64,000 nt of DNA from Nothophaeocryptopus gaeumannii (Eukaryota; Ascomycota; Dothideomycetes; Mycosphaerellales; Mycosphaerellaceae). The position numbers and the translations under genes are program-made. The notes beneath the pieces are model-generated. The model saw only the letters and a list, made by a program, of their open reading frames with translations, had not been told where the DNA came from and did no database searches. Shown here piece by piece: positions 41,221 through 51,190 of this stretch. How positions within the stretch are numbered: position 1 is the stretch's first letter; each line of letters begins with the position of its first letter. The DNA lies in the NCBI GenBank assembly GCA_031771865.1, contig JASISA010000019.1, forward strand, positions 248,001 through 312,000, written 5' to 3'.

Positions 41221-43260
41221 ATGCCTCGAGCGATCGAGAAAGACGACTGCTTCAATTGCTCTGCCAACGGACGCTACTGCGACAGACAATTGCATCGCTG
41301 CAAGACATGTATCACTGCTTCGGAGATCTGTCGCTACCCAATCAATCTCCGCTGGAGGAAAGGCCTCACGGTTGGAGAGAGGCGAAAGGCGAGCATAATA
41401 GCCTCTCACGCTATGCTCGACTGACACGGCACGCAGCGAGTGAATAACGGGCATAGGCGGAAGATTCTGCCGCAAACCGCACCGCAAACACGATCTTTCA
41501 AGAGATTACTACGAGAGATAGCTGATTTTACCATGATCTTGGCAGCTCCGTCCGCAGATTCTGAGGCCGTGGAGTTACTACCGAGGTTTTGTTCGCAGCC
41601 TTCCAATGAGGGGACAATTACATCACCGTTGTTGCAGTCTAGTCAAGACGAAATCGAGTCCGACTCTGCCTCTACCGCTGTGGAAGACACAGCGCCGAGC
41701 ACAGTTGATTACCTAGAAGACATCCAGCATCATGAAGACACCGAAGAGTCTGCAGAGATCCCAGAAACGGTGCTCGCTTTTGGACCAGAGAGAAATCCAC
41801 TATCTTCAGTTACATCGTTCTCTCCCAATGGGCTCGCTTCAAGCTCATTTGAGCGCACGGAGACGATAGCAATCACGCCAACAGCATGGTCAAGTACGAT
41901 GTTGTGGCAACAGCACGTGTACTTCACTCAGCCGGTGCAAATTAGCAGCCTCCTCGACCTCTGTCAGTGATGCAAGCTCCGAGTGCAAATCGAATACTGC
42001 TGACATCCACGAAGACAACGGCCAGCTTTGCAGTCTCCCTATCACACACGACATAATTGCGAATCCCTTCCGTTGCGATACCACTTCTGCACAATCAAAG
42101 TATCAGCTACACGCTATACTGGCGTTCTCCGCTCAATACTTGAGCCACTCGAAATATGAACCCTCTTCTGATGCGCTTTGGCTCAGAATGACCGCGGTAA
42201 ACCAGCAAAGCTTGGCACTATTGGGCAGACGAGGCCACTTTCGAAGCTCCTTTCTAGACACTCTGCTCATACTCTGCACTCTGGAGGTATGGTATTTGAA
42301 CACGGGCGCGAGGGCACAACTGATTGGATTGCAGCATTTGAATCGCGCCGCTGGCCCTTGGAGGAGCCTCTTCGCAGACGCTGTAGAAGTACTCGAGTCG
42401 GCAGGCGGAATTGCAAACATGCCTCGCTCATCACGTCGGGAAGCACAGCTTGCCATGTTTTCCTGGTAAGATCATTCCATTGTACCGTTTCTGGCGCTCA
42501 CAGTTGCAGGTGGGACGTTACTGTAGCTTTACTTGCTCGGAAACCCTACGTTCTTCCGCGACAATACTACGAATACGTCATGAAGTCGCAATCGGACGAG
42601 TGGACTTTTTTTAGTCTCACGGGTGTACCTAAAGAGCTGTTTCAACTCATGATCGAACTTGTGGAACTCACAAACGAGAAAGAACGGGCTCTGACCATGA
42701 GATATGTACGCTTCCAATTGGACCGAGTGGTCGAGATTGAGAGCGAGCTGAGCGACGCAGATGCACATATATCACCAGCATTTGATATCGAGACTGGCGA
42801 TGGCGTGGAAGCTGTCCAGCACAAGATTGACTGCTCTTCATGCATCAGAGCATGGAAGTTCGCATTACTTCTATACATCGAACGAGTATTTCGAAGGGAG
42901 AGCTCGGCACAGCTACGGCCAACTAGGGTCATTGCTCTAGCCCGTCACACGCTGGACTCTGTTAGATGCTGCAGATCAACTTCAACAATCCACAAGCAGT
43001 TGCTACTCCCAATTTTCCTGGCAGGTTCGGATTCCCGCGATGCATATTCCAGGAGCTACGCGAAAGAGTATTGTGAGCAATGGCAAGCAAAGACACGATA
43101 CCAGCTATTTGAAGATTCCGCGAGGCTTCTCACTACGATCTGGAGCAGGCAGGATATCAATGGTAGCTCTCAAGTATGGTGGGGCTCTGTGCTGGCTGAA
43201 ACTCAGGCCACTACGTTGCACGATGGCAAAGTAGTACCAATTCATTATCTTCTTGGCTGA
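41221..43260 (+). CDS. Zn2Cys6 transcription factor next to the PhyH/amidohydrolase pair
   Basis: Four exons: 41221-41388, 41437-41962, 42015-42465 and 42510-43260; 631 residues. The zinc cluster is at the very N-terminus: C10-X2-C13-X6-C20-X6-C27-X2-C30-X6-C37, followed by the YPINLRWRKGL segment typical of this sub-family. Intron 1 (41389-41436) is a GC-AG intron: donor AAG|GCGAGC, branch-like CTGAC, acceptor CGCAG. Intron 2 joins SSLLDL to YNGQLCSLPITHDI, and intron 3 (44 bp) joins AMFSW to WDVTVALLA; all three restore family sequence. The regulator converges on the PhyH gene with only about 70 bp between stops, and is a plausible local regulator of the enzyme pair; that is inference from position. 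Confidence 0.85.
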
Positions 43261-43329
43261 ATGTGCAAGTTCGCAACTTGCAGCGAAAGGATGAAGCCAT
43301 ATTGGTGGTACTTCGCCAAGACCCAATTT

Positions 43330-44500
43330 TCAGCGACTATTCAAGACCATCTTCTGTCTGGACCATGTCTTTGTTGCCCTGCGACCAGTCAGCGGAAGGA
43401 TGATGGAGGATTGAAACCTGAAACGATATACCTCAATGCTTGGATCGAGCACCACGCGCGGTGTATTCGAGTTTACCCATCCTAGGAATGGCTCACTCAG
43501 TGTATACCCACACACGTCCTGGATATCTCGCGGCAGCGTTTTGACGGTCTCCAAGCCCATGTTGAGATAGTGGTTCTCTTCCTGACGCAGCCACCCTCGG
43601 GTCATGAAGCAGCTGTATAAAAGTCGCTCCTCATCATGGGTCTTATTAGCGCCTCCGCCATGATAGCAAGAAGCGAACATCATGAATGCGTCGCCTTTCT
43701 CCAATTCGGCATATGCACACAAGCTGTCATCGGGCTCTCGCTCGTGCTCCCACAAGTGGCTTCCAGGGATGAAGCGAGTGCACCCATTCTCGTATGTCGC
43801 CTTCTTGCCTGCAACGAAGAAGCCGATGCCAGTATCGCGCTGCAGATCGTCTGGATACTTATCTGCCTTCTGGGAAACAACATGGTAGCACCAGTCATCG
43901 CGATGCAGAGGCTGCTCATGTGCTCCCGGTCGAATGGAGAAGCAGGCTGTATTCATGATCTGTGGCTTCGAAGTCGCAAAGGTCTTCTTGTGCCCGCTCC
44001 AGAACCAGTTCTTGGTGGTGAGGAACTTCTCGCATACAGCCTGGTAAAGAGGATGCATGACGACCTTTTCAGCACAGGTCCGCGAATTCGGGATCAATCC
44101 GTAGCAACGGCGAGTCTCAGGCGGAAAGAAGTCGCCATCCCATGCTCTGTCCGCTTCGAGGAGCGGACGAAGGTCCTCTGGAAACCATCAGTCATCACGC
44201 GCTTATCATCTTGACCGACTTGAAACGCACTCTCGATTTGATCGAGATACTTGTGCTCAACTGCATTCTTGATGACACATCCTCCGGCGATCTGAACGTT
44301 CCGATGATCAGCACCTGTTTCTTCAACACTGCGGATCCATAGCGTACCTTCAACGCTTCTACCACCTCGTCAACAGAGCTGTCAATTTGAAGGACGGGAA
44401 CTTCGGGCACCCGCGTATCTCTTGAGATACCGTTGCTATGCTGTTTGCTATGATGATAGCTTGTAGGGTCAGTGTGCGCAAGACCCAATCCAGGAGACAT
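43330..44500 (-). CDS. Phytanoyl-CoA dioxygenase (PhyH)-like 2-oxoglutarate/Fe(II) oxygenase
   Basis: Three exons, 44500-44348, 44291-44231 and 44177-43330, give 353 residues; introns are 56 and 53 bp. Exon 3's open frame begins at a TTG, and only splicing gives an ATG start (MSPGLGLAHTDP). The joins build VVEALKIAGGCVIKNAVEHK and DQIEKDLRPLLEADRAWDG, both family-like. The iron site is visible: HRDD in EQPLHRDDWCYH (H-x-D) and a distal His in MFASCYHGGGANKT, followed by the Arg expected to hold 2-oxoglutarate (DEERLLYSCFMTRGW). Secondary-metabolite and catabolic PhyH oxygenases of fungi have this layout. The substrate is unknown. It shares a 590-bp promoter with the dimethylformamidase-like gene. 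Confidence 0.88.
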
Positions 44501-45090
44501 ATTGATCAATCAATACAATCATGAGTGGTGTCAGGAAGTGAGATACGCCGGGGCTGTACATCAACGATTTGAACAAGAAGCCATTGCTCAAACTTGACAG
44601 CACACCATGGGACCCGAAAGCCGGCCAGCTGCGGTTGATCCTGTCAGACTCTTACAGATCATCAATATTTGAGCTCCATTCGGGAAGACCGACGACTTGA
44701 GCTGGGAGTAAGGCGTTTGTCCAGATAGGCAAGTCTGCTTATCGTCAAGGTCCCAGTCCACCTCACGTGCGCCCAACCTCACCGGCAGATCCAACAAGGC
44801 CAGGATGCTGGTCGATCTGGAAAATCTCGCCCAACGTCTGCAGCGCACTCGCCGAATCACGTCGCCGACGGCAACGGCATCGGCCAGCAAAATGAGGATA
44901 CCCTTAGCCATGCTTTGCCTATCACCGGCTCCCACAGCCGCATCACATGTCTCAGCAATCTGGCGAGATCCAAGTCGCACTGTTGACAGCATGAAGCAAT
45001 TCAGTTGTATCAGTGTCACTCTGCTTACGATGCTAGAAGCACTCTATGGACTGAACCCATCAATTCCACTTCTATGCCACCAGAGCGACG
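44501..45090. promoter_or_regulatory. Shared promoter of PhyH-like and dimethylformamidase-like genes
   Basis: Both enzymes start outward from this 590-bp region, so any regulator bound here could control both. A palindromic E-box, CACGTG, lies at 44764-44769. Open frames within it on both strands (44588-45019 minus, 44805-45110 plus) overlap each other and resemble nothing known. Confidence 0.55.
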
Positions 45091-47530
45091 ATGAATGGCT
45101 CTCCAGATGATGTGGAACTATCCCTAGACAGCACCTTGCCCGCTAGATATCAGAACGAAGATGAAATTCTTGGTTACGTCGACCCATGGATCACGTCGCC
45201 GGGCGAGGCAATTGCCGTCAAGGTCTGTTCGACGCAAGCAAGCCGAGAGATCTAGCTTTAACACACGATTTAGGTCTCAAGTACCGGTGCGGAATATCGA
45301 TGGAGTCTTGTTCGTCTCATCAACGGGCTGCCACTCGAGCACGCGCCGCCTCTGCGCAGCGAGATGATGATACCGGAGAGTGATCAGACCCGTCGCCCGG
45401 GGTCCTACAAGAAAGCGAAGGTAGGCTCCTTTGCATCGATAGACAGTTGGCCTCCTAAACACCAAATCACGATTGAGAAGCTTGAGTGTGTACGGTTTAG
45501 CTTCTATGCTCAGCCATGGCTCACCGAGTGTGATCATATTCAGACTCTAGTGTCTGCATTGGATGCCACGGCGAAGTCTGGGTTTGCCCTCTGCCTCGAT
45601 ACGAATGGAGAGCTGTGTGTGTTGATTGGCGACCGCAGCTCTATTAGGACATACCCGACCGCCATCAGGCCTCGCCGATGGAGGTGGATTCATGTGGAAT
45701 GTTCCCTCTCGTTGGACCACATTCGGCTAAAAGTCACTCATGTCCAGCGATTATCTGAGCCAGCCCCAGCAGTATCCGAGCATGAAACGGTACCCGACCA
45801 TAATATATCATTTTCTGATACAGCCGCTCTGATACTCGCCGCTGGACCTTTTGATAATTCAATCCAGCCCACCTGCTGGCCAAGCAGCAACTTCAACGGC
45901 AAGATCGACTATTTCAAGGTCGAGAAGCAGATGCAAGGATCACAGGATTTCCAGACATGGGCCGAGTACGATTTCTCAATTGACATCCCCTCGGATCATA
46001 TTGTGGATGTCTCTGGCATGCAAAACCATGGGCAATTACTGAATGCACCCACTCGAGCAGTAAAAGGACATGACTGGGATGGCTCAGAACCAGACTGGAC
46101 GAAAGCAAAGTATGGTTACGGAGCGATTCATTTCCACGAAGATGATGTAGACGATGCGGGATGGGAAACGGACTTCAGGGTGACAATCCCGGACGACGCC
46201 GTGTCTGGTGCTTATGCAGTCGTCGTCAGAGGCACGAAGACTCAAGCTGAAGATAGTATAGTATTCTTCGTTACGCCAAGAGCTGGTGCGAGGGCTTCAC
46301 GTGTGGCTATGATCATGCCGACATTCACGTACCTCGCATACGCCAACGAAAGGATGTACGACCAGGACCGTGCGTCGCGGATGGAGCTTGCCGGTGGCGT
46401 GAAGATTCGCAAGGACAAGAATTGGAGACGCCTAGCTCGTAGAACCGATGTGGGGCTCAGCTTGTACGATGTGCATCGGGATGGGTCGGTAAATGTATTT
46501 TCGAGCAGTAAGCGGCCGATTCTCAACATGCGTCCGGATTATGTGCAGTGGGGTTTCCATCGACCGAGAGAGTTTCCGGCTGATCTGCTCATGATTGGTT
46601 TCTTGGAAGAGAAGCTGGGAAGGGGTGGATATGATGTTCTCACTGAGCATGATTTGCATATCAGAGGTGTTGACGCTGTCAAAGGGTGTAAGTAGTCGAT
46701 CTGGCAAGGCTGGTATGAGTGCTCGCTAATCAGCACCTTCAGACGAAATCCTCATCACCGGCTCGCATCCCGAATACCCCAGCCTCAAAGAGCTCGACAC
46801 ATATGCCGCGTTCCTCGATGAAGGCGGTCATGTCATGTACTTAGGCGGTAATGGATTCTACTGGCACACCGAGACCGATGCTCAAAGACCTCACAGACTC
46901 GAAGTCCGCAAAGGCGATCAAGGGTGTCGTTCCGTCACTTGTCCAGCTGGCGAGCGGCATCACGCTCTTACTGGTGCTCAAGGCGGGTTATGGAGATCTC
47001 GTGGACGAGCTCCTCAGACGATGTTCGGTATTGGAAGCTGCGCTTGTGGCTCGGGGCCTGGTGTGCCGTATAAAGTGAGTGAAGAAGTGGTGAAATATGA
47101 AAGGTTTACATGGCTATGGGAGGGTCTGCGCGTCGATGCAACAGGGAAAGAAGCTTTGATCATTGGTCGTGAAGGGTTTGGAGGAGGCGCTTCAGGCGAT
47201 GAAATCGATCGACTGGACTATGAACTTGGCACACCTTCGAATGCTGTGCTTCTGGCTACGAGTACGGGGCACGATGACTCTTTCGCTCTATTCAATGAGG
47301 AAGCGATGTTCCCCATGGTCGATACACTTGGTACGCAATGTGACAAGGTTCGCAGCGATATGATTTACTACGATACAGCTGCCGGCGGTGCTGTTTTCAG
47401 CGTGGGCAGTATCAATTGGTATTGCTCGCTGGGGTGGAAGGCTTATCGGAATGACGTGGCGATGGTGACTTGGAATGTGCTGAGGGAGTTCATGAAGAGG
47501 GGAGAGCGGAGAGACTCCAAAGTGAGCTGA
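45091..47530 (+). CDS. N,N-dimethylformamidase large-subunit-like amidohydrolase
   Basis: Three exons, 45091-45222, 45274-46687 and 46743-47530; introns are 51 and 55 bp; 777 residues. The first join gives PGEAIAVKVSSTGAEYRWSL, and the second gives VDAVKGYEILITGSHPEYP, both continuous with the family. Residues about 100-240 resemble a LamG-like beta-sandwich (FNGKIDYFKVE). The C-terminal region has TFTYLAYANERMYDQD, SLYDVHRDGS, GSHPEY, MYLGGNGFYW and the GDQGCRSVT...GGLWRSRGRAP block characteristic of bacterial dimethylformamidase. The bacterial enzyme holds a mononuclear iron through two Tyr and one Glu; Y397 or Y400, Y442 and E526 here fall in matching order and spacing. An amide-hydrolysing iron enzyme is therefore likely; the natural substrate is unknown. 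Confidence 0.88.
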
Positions 47531-47689
47531 TGTAGCAGGCTAGAGTGAGACATTGCAAGCTGTCTCAGTCATGTCTCTTCGATGATGTTGGAGCACAGCC
47601 TACCCAGCGTCAGTATAACTCTGCGCATGCCTGCCCATCGAGACTCAAGAATCTTCTCCTCTGTTCTCTTCTACCTCCTTCCTACAGCT

Positions 47690-48529
47690 ATGGATTCTCA
47701 AAGCCAGTCTCAACCACCCTCAGCCCAACCGTCTGGCACGGACCTGGCGCAACAGGACAGCACGACTCAGACCAACACCACCCTCTCTCGTCAGCCCTCC
47801 CTCCCGGCGCGACGCCCCTCCACAACCAAAAACAACTTCTCCCGCCCAACCCGCTACCGCAACACCGTCCGCTTCACACCAACCCTCGCACCCATTCCCT
47901 CCTCCACCCTCCCCACCCCCAAACCAATTTTCGACCCCTCCCGAGGCCGTAAACCCCGCTCGCCTCTCTCCCTCTCCAACGCAGGACGTATATGGGCAGA
48001 TCGTAAAAGAGGAATAGCGTTGAAACCGTATAGACGACCGACGTTAGGCTTCCTCAAGAGTCCGTCGTTGAAAATGTGGTCTGGAGGAAAGGGAGGTGGA
48101 AGGGGTTGGAGTGATGAGTGGAAGACGATTGCGGATGATGTTGAGAAGGGAGGAGATGAGGAGGAGGAGTTTAGAGCTGGAATGGGAGAGGTGGATATGA
48201 AGCGGGTGGAGGATTATCTTTGTATGTTGCCTAGTCCGGAGGCGCCTGAGTGGCCACCGAAGGGAGTCGGAGAGGGGATCGAGACGGTGGATTTGGAGGC
48301 CGGGAGGAATCGAGAGATGGCTAGATGGAATGATTGGGAAGGGGCGGAGAGGGAGGTTGATGAGAGGCGGATGGTAGGAGTGGTACCTGAGTTGCCGAAG
48401 AGAAGAGTTATTGTTAACAAGGGGCCCAAGCGGAGAAGGACGTGGGGCTTGGTGATGCTGGTGGTGTTGATTGTACTGTTAATACTGCTACTGATCTTGA
48501 CGCTGGCACTCAAGGCCTGGGTGATATAA
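47690..48529 (+). CDS. Tail-anchored hypothetical membrane protein
   Basis: The frame is open from an ATG at 47582, but the better start is 47690 (ATGGATTCTCA after a pyrimidine-rich leader), giving 279 residues. The N-terminal 250 residues are hydrophilic, rich in Ser, Pro, Gln, Arg, then Gly and Glu, with conserved-looking motifs such as RNTVRFTPTLAPIP and GRIWADRKRGIALKPYRRPTLGFL. The last 30 residues are one very hydrophobic helix (LVMLVVLIVLLILLLILTLA) after a basic RRRTWG, so this is a single-pass, C-terminally anchored protein. I do not recognise the family. The codon bias fits a real gene. Confidence 0.7.
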   Translation: MDSQSQSQPPSAQPSGTDLAQQDSTTQTNTTLSRQPSLPARRPSTTKNNFSRPTRYRNTVRFTPTLAPIPSSTLPTPKPIFDPSRGRKPRSPLSLSNAGRIWADRKRGIALKPYRRPTLGFLKSPSLKMWSGGKGGGRGWSDEWKTIADDVEKGGDEEEEFRAGMGEVDMKRVEDYLCMLPSPEAPEWPPKGVGEGIETVDLEAGRNREMARWNDWEGAEREVDERRMVGVVPELPKRRVIVNKGPKRRRTWGLVMLVVLIVLLILLLILTLALKAWVI

Positions 48530-48834
48530 GTCGCATCGCAAGTTGTACAATTAGAACGCCTAGTCGTGCTGAAAAGCGAAGAGAAACGATCGGCTTGATT
48601 CTGCCAGCGATACTGGCGTGCTTCCGTGTCCGATCTCTCTCCAATACCCCTCGTCACCATATGCTCATCTTCCAAGGCATATTCTTCCTGTTCGGTGCTG
48701 GACATTGCCTCCCGCCATATCTTAATGATCCTCTCGGTATCGTCCCTGTTGATCGCGCCGAGGATTTTTTGACATTCTCTTTGTACCACACTGTCCTGAG
48801 GGTCGTAATGCGAAGGAACGAGCCTTGCGACCAT
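48214..48834 (-). CDS. Possible small hypothetical protein (antisense tail)
   Basis: An ATG-started frame of 206 codons. The first 90 or so residues (before the overlap with the plus-strand gene) look protein-like: charged, with DSVVQRECQKILGAINRDD and IIKIWREAMSSTEQEEYALE. After 48529 the frame runs antisense to the tail-anchored gene and is Ser/Thr-rich shadow sequence, so the true 3' end, if the gene is real, is probably reached by splicing or the product is shorter. I recognise no family. Confidence 0.3.
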   Translation of the reverse strand: MVARLVPSHYDPQDSVVQRECQKILGAINRDDTERIIKIWREAMSSTEQEEYALEDEHMVTRGIGERSDTEARQYRWQNQADRFSSLFSTTRRSNCTTCDATYITQALSASVKISSSINSTINTTSITKPHVLLRLGPLLTITLLFGNSGTTPTIRLSSTSLSAPSQSFHLAISRFLPASKSTVSIPSPTPFGGHSGASGLGNIQR

Positions 48835-49013
48835 GCTTGATGTGGGTGTCTCAGCAGGTAAACAAGGAGGCGGCTGAGGTTTGCAATCGTTGTATTCGTA
48901 TCAAGATCTAGCCGCAGATGGTATCTATGTTACAAGGCATGCCGCGCCTTTTCAGCCAACTTGGCCTCTTCATAATTCCAGTATCATGTCATCTCAGACT
49001 TCATTGTCCGAGT
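48835..49013. other. Short gap before PDI gene 3' end
   Basis: About 180 bp between the hypothetical minus-strand frame and the stop of the disulfide isomerase gene. Nothing specific is visible. Confidence 0.4.
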
Positions 49014-50158
49014 CTACAACTCCTCCTTCGCCTCCTCCTTGCCCTTGAAGACACCAAGAATGTTCTTACGGCTTGTCAAGTCATCCGACTTCTCAGAAGC
49101 CAAGTTACCCTTGCTAATCATATTAGACAAGCGCATCAACTCTTTCTCAACGTAGTTCTTGTTCTCTTCCAGCTTCTTGCCGACCTTGACGTAATACTCG
49201 GCGTACTTGTCTTGCAGCTTGGCAGCAGCCTTGTAGAGCTCCTTGGAGGCCTTGTCGCCGCCGTTGTTGCGAATGGCCTCGACGGCGCTGTCGAGCGATG
49301 GAATGATACCGGCGAGGTTGTTGAGAGTGCCACCCGGAGCACGGAATGTGCCAGCCTTCTCGTTCAGGAAGTCAACCAAGTCTTGCTCAGAGCGGCCGCT
49401 GTTGTATGGGATGGGCTCGGCGGAGCCTTTGGCGAAGTAGAAGATGGTAGGGTACGACTTGACACCGAGCTTCTCAGCGGTAGCCTTTGCGTTCGGGGCT
49501 TCGCAGTCGACCTTGGCGACGAGAACGTTGGACTCGGAGGCGAAGTCTTGGGCGACCTTCTCCCATGTTGGGGCAAGGGTCTTGCAGTCTAGATATCGAT
49601 GTCAGCTAAGTTCTCCTCCGCCTCTGAAGCTTTTCAACACTCACGTCCACACCATGGCGCGGTGAATGCGACAATGGCATCCTGATCCTTGCCAATCTTG
49701 CTCTCGAAGGTCGAATCGGTCAACATCTCGACGGCGCTGGCTGGCTTCTTCGCCGCCTTGGCCTTGACATTAGTCTTCTCGCTAATGAAAGCAGACAGAC
49801 TCTCGAGGTCACGTCCGCCTTTGTAGTCCTCAGGCTTCTCCTTGCCTGAGCCATCAAACCATTTCAGTGTAGGGAAGCCTGAAATGTCGTATCTCTTGCC
49901 CAAGTCCTTGTGCTCGTCGGCGTCGACCTTGGCGATGGTAACCTTGTCCTTGGCGAACTCGAAGCTGCTCGCGAGCTGTTCGTATACAGGGGCGAGGTTC
50001 TTGCAGTGGCCGCACCACGGCGCAAAGAATTCGACTAATGCTGGCTTGCCCGACTTGAGGATCTCCTTGTCGAAGTTCTTGGATGTGAGGTCGAGGACGC
50101 TTGCTGAAGCGCTGGCGACGGCCAGCACCGCAGTGAAGACTTGTGTGAAGCGAGGCAT
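49014..50158 (-). CDS. ER protein disulfide isomerase, two thioredoxin domains plus ERp29-like tail (TigA/ERp38 type)
   Basis: Catalyses disulfide formation and exchange in the ER lumen. Two exons, 50158-49645 and 49588-49014, with a 56-bp intron (GTGAGT...TCTAG), give 362 residues. A signal peptide (MPRFTQVFTAVLAVASASA) leads into a first thioredoxin domain with APWCGHCKNLAPVYEQL and a second whose APWCGHCKTLAP active site is interrupted by the intron inside the His codon. The alpha-helical C-terminal domain (about residue 265 on) resembles ERp29-C/D-ERp38. The protein ends KEEL, a plausible KDEL-type retention signal. This layout is typical of the fungal TigA/ERp38 class. It is likely regulated by the unfolded protein response, but I see no clear element. 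Confidence 0.93.
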
Positions 50159-51190
50159 GGTGGTGTGTGGTGTAGCACAGGTGGGTTCTCAGAAGCAGAA
50201 AGTATGAGAAGTTGAAGTCGTGGTCGTGGTCGTGGTCGGTGGTGGAGCGAAGCAGGCAAGGGTCCACGCTGATGACAAAGCACGGAGGCCGAACGTCAAG
50301 TCCCACTCTGTCTGTTGATGTCGCGGCTTTGGTTCTGGCCAGCTTGTCACGATCGACTACTATCTCATCGATCGCTGCTTCTGCCTCTCTTCTCCTTTCA
50401 CGCGTCTCCCATCCAATTTTTCCCTCTAATTGCACAATGTCTTTTGCATTGAGACGGTCTTCATAAGATGCCGCGGAAGCACCCACAGCTTTGACGAATA
50501 CCATCCAAGCCAGGCCGGACTACGAGCGCCTCTCCTTGTATTAAACGATAGTCCTCGCATTATGGTATCAATGCTATGGAATCTACGCGTTGAGGCAAGA
50601 CGTGGGAAGAACATGCCAAAGTTCTGCTCATGAGACATAAGCGTGCCCCTTCCGAACGGGATCGACTTCGGGGTTCTTGACAGCTGATACTATGCTGACA
50701 TGCACGGCTTTCGCGAAGATGGCGTGGGACCTTTGACCGAAGTCTTCGCCCTCGAGTTACTCCGTCCGGCCGTGTTTGTCGATGGCCCTCAATATGTCTG
50801 CAATGCCTCATGAGAATGGGTAGTCGCAGACTTGCTAGAGCCATTTGATTGAGCAGAGCAGCAGCTCGTGCGGCTTCTGAATTATGCTGCACTTGAAGTG
50901 CATGCTGACGGGCGCGCCAGTTGTCGGGTGTGCAGCCTGTTAGGTAGGTACAAAGGATAATCCAGGGCTTACCAGCTGCTCCCCTGACGAAACGCGTGCT
51001 GGGCTTGAGCCTTGAACAAAGGAACGCACACAATGACTACCGGAATGTGGTGGCTTTGCTTGCGGCGATGATCATCACTCCTCCATCCGGCTCTTCGGAG
51101 GCGATATCATCTTATTGAAGTTTTCTTGAATATACTGACACAACGAGATCGAGAGGGCGGCGATTTTTCATTTCGAGCTCCTCAGCGAGC
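50159..51190. other. Intergenic between divergent PDI and protease-fold genes
   Basis: This 1.0-kb gap holds both promoters and possibly a signal-peptide exon of the aspartic-protease-like gene, since that gene's first exon lacks one. A hydrophobic run reading VVALLAAMIITPPSG occurs on the plus strand near 51048-51092, but no ATG-started exon joins it convincingly. Confidence 0.4.

Noticed and set aside
44588..45019. 143-codon minus frame in the shared PhyH/amidohydrolase promoter
   Set aside because: Overlaps an equally open plus-strand frame; no family match; lies where two promoters must be.
50560..51033. 157-codon minus frame near the PDI and protease-fold promoters
   Set aside because: Arg- and Cys-rich composition without domains; typical shadow of noncoding sequence.
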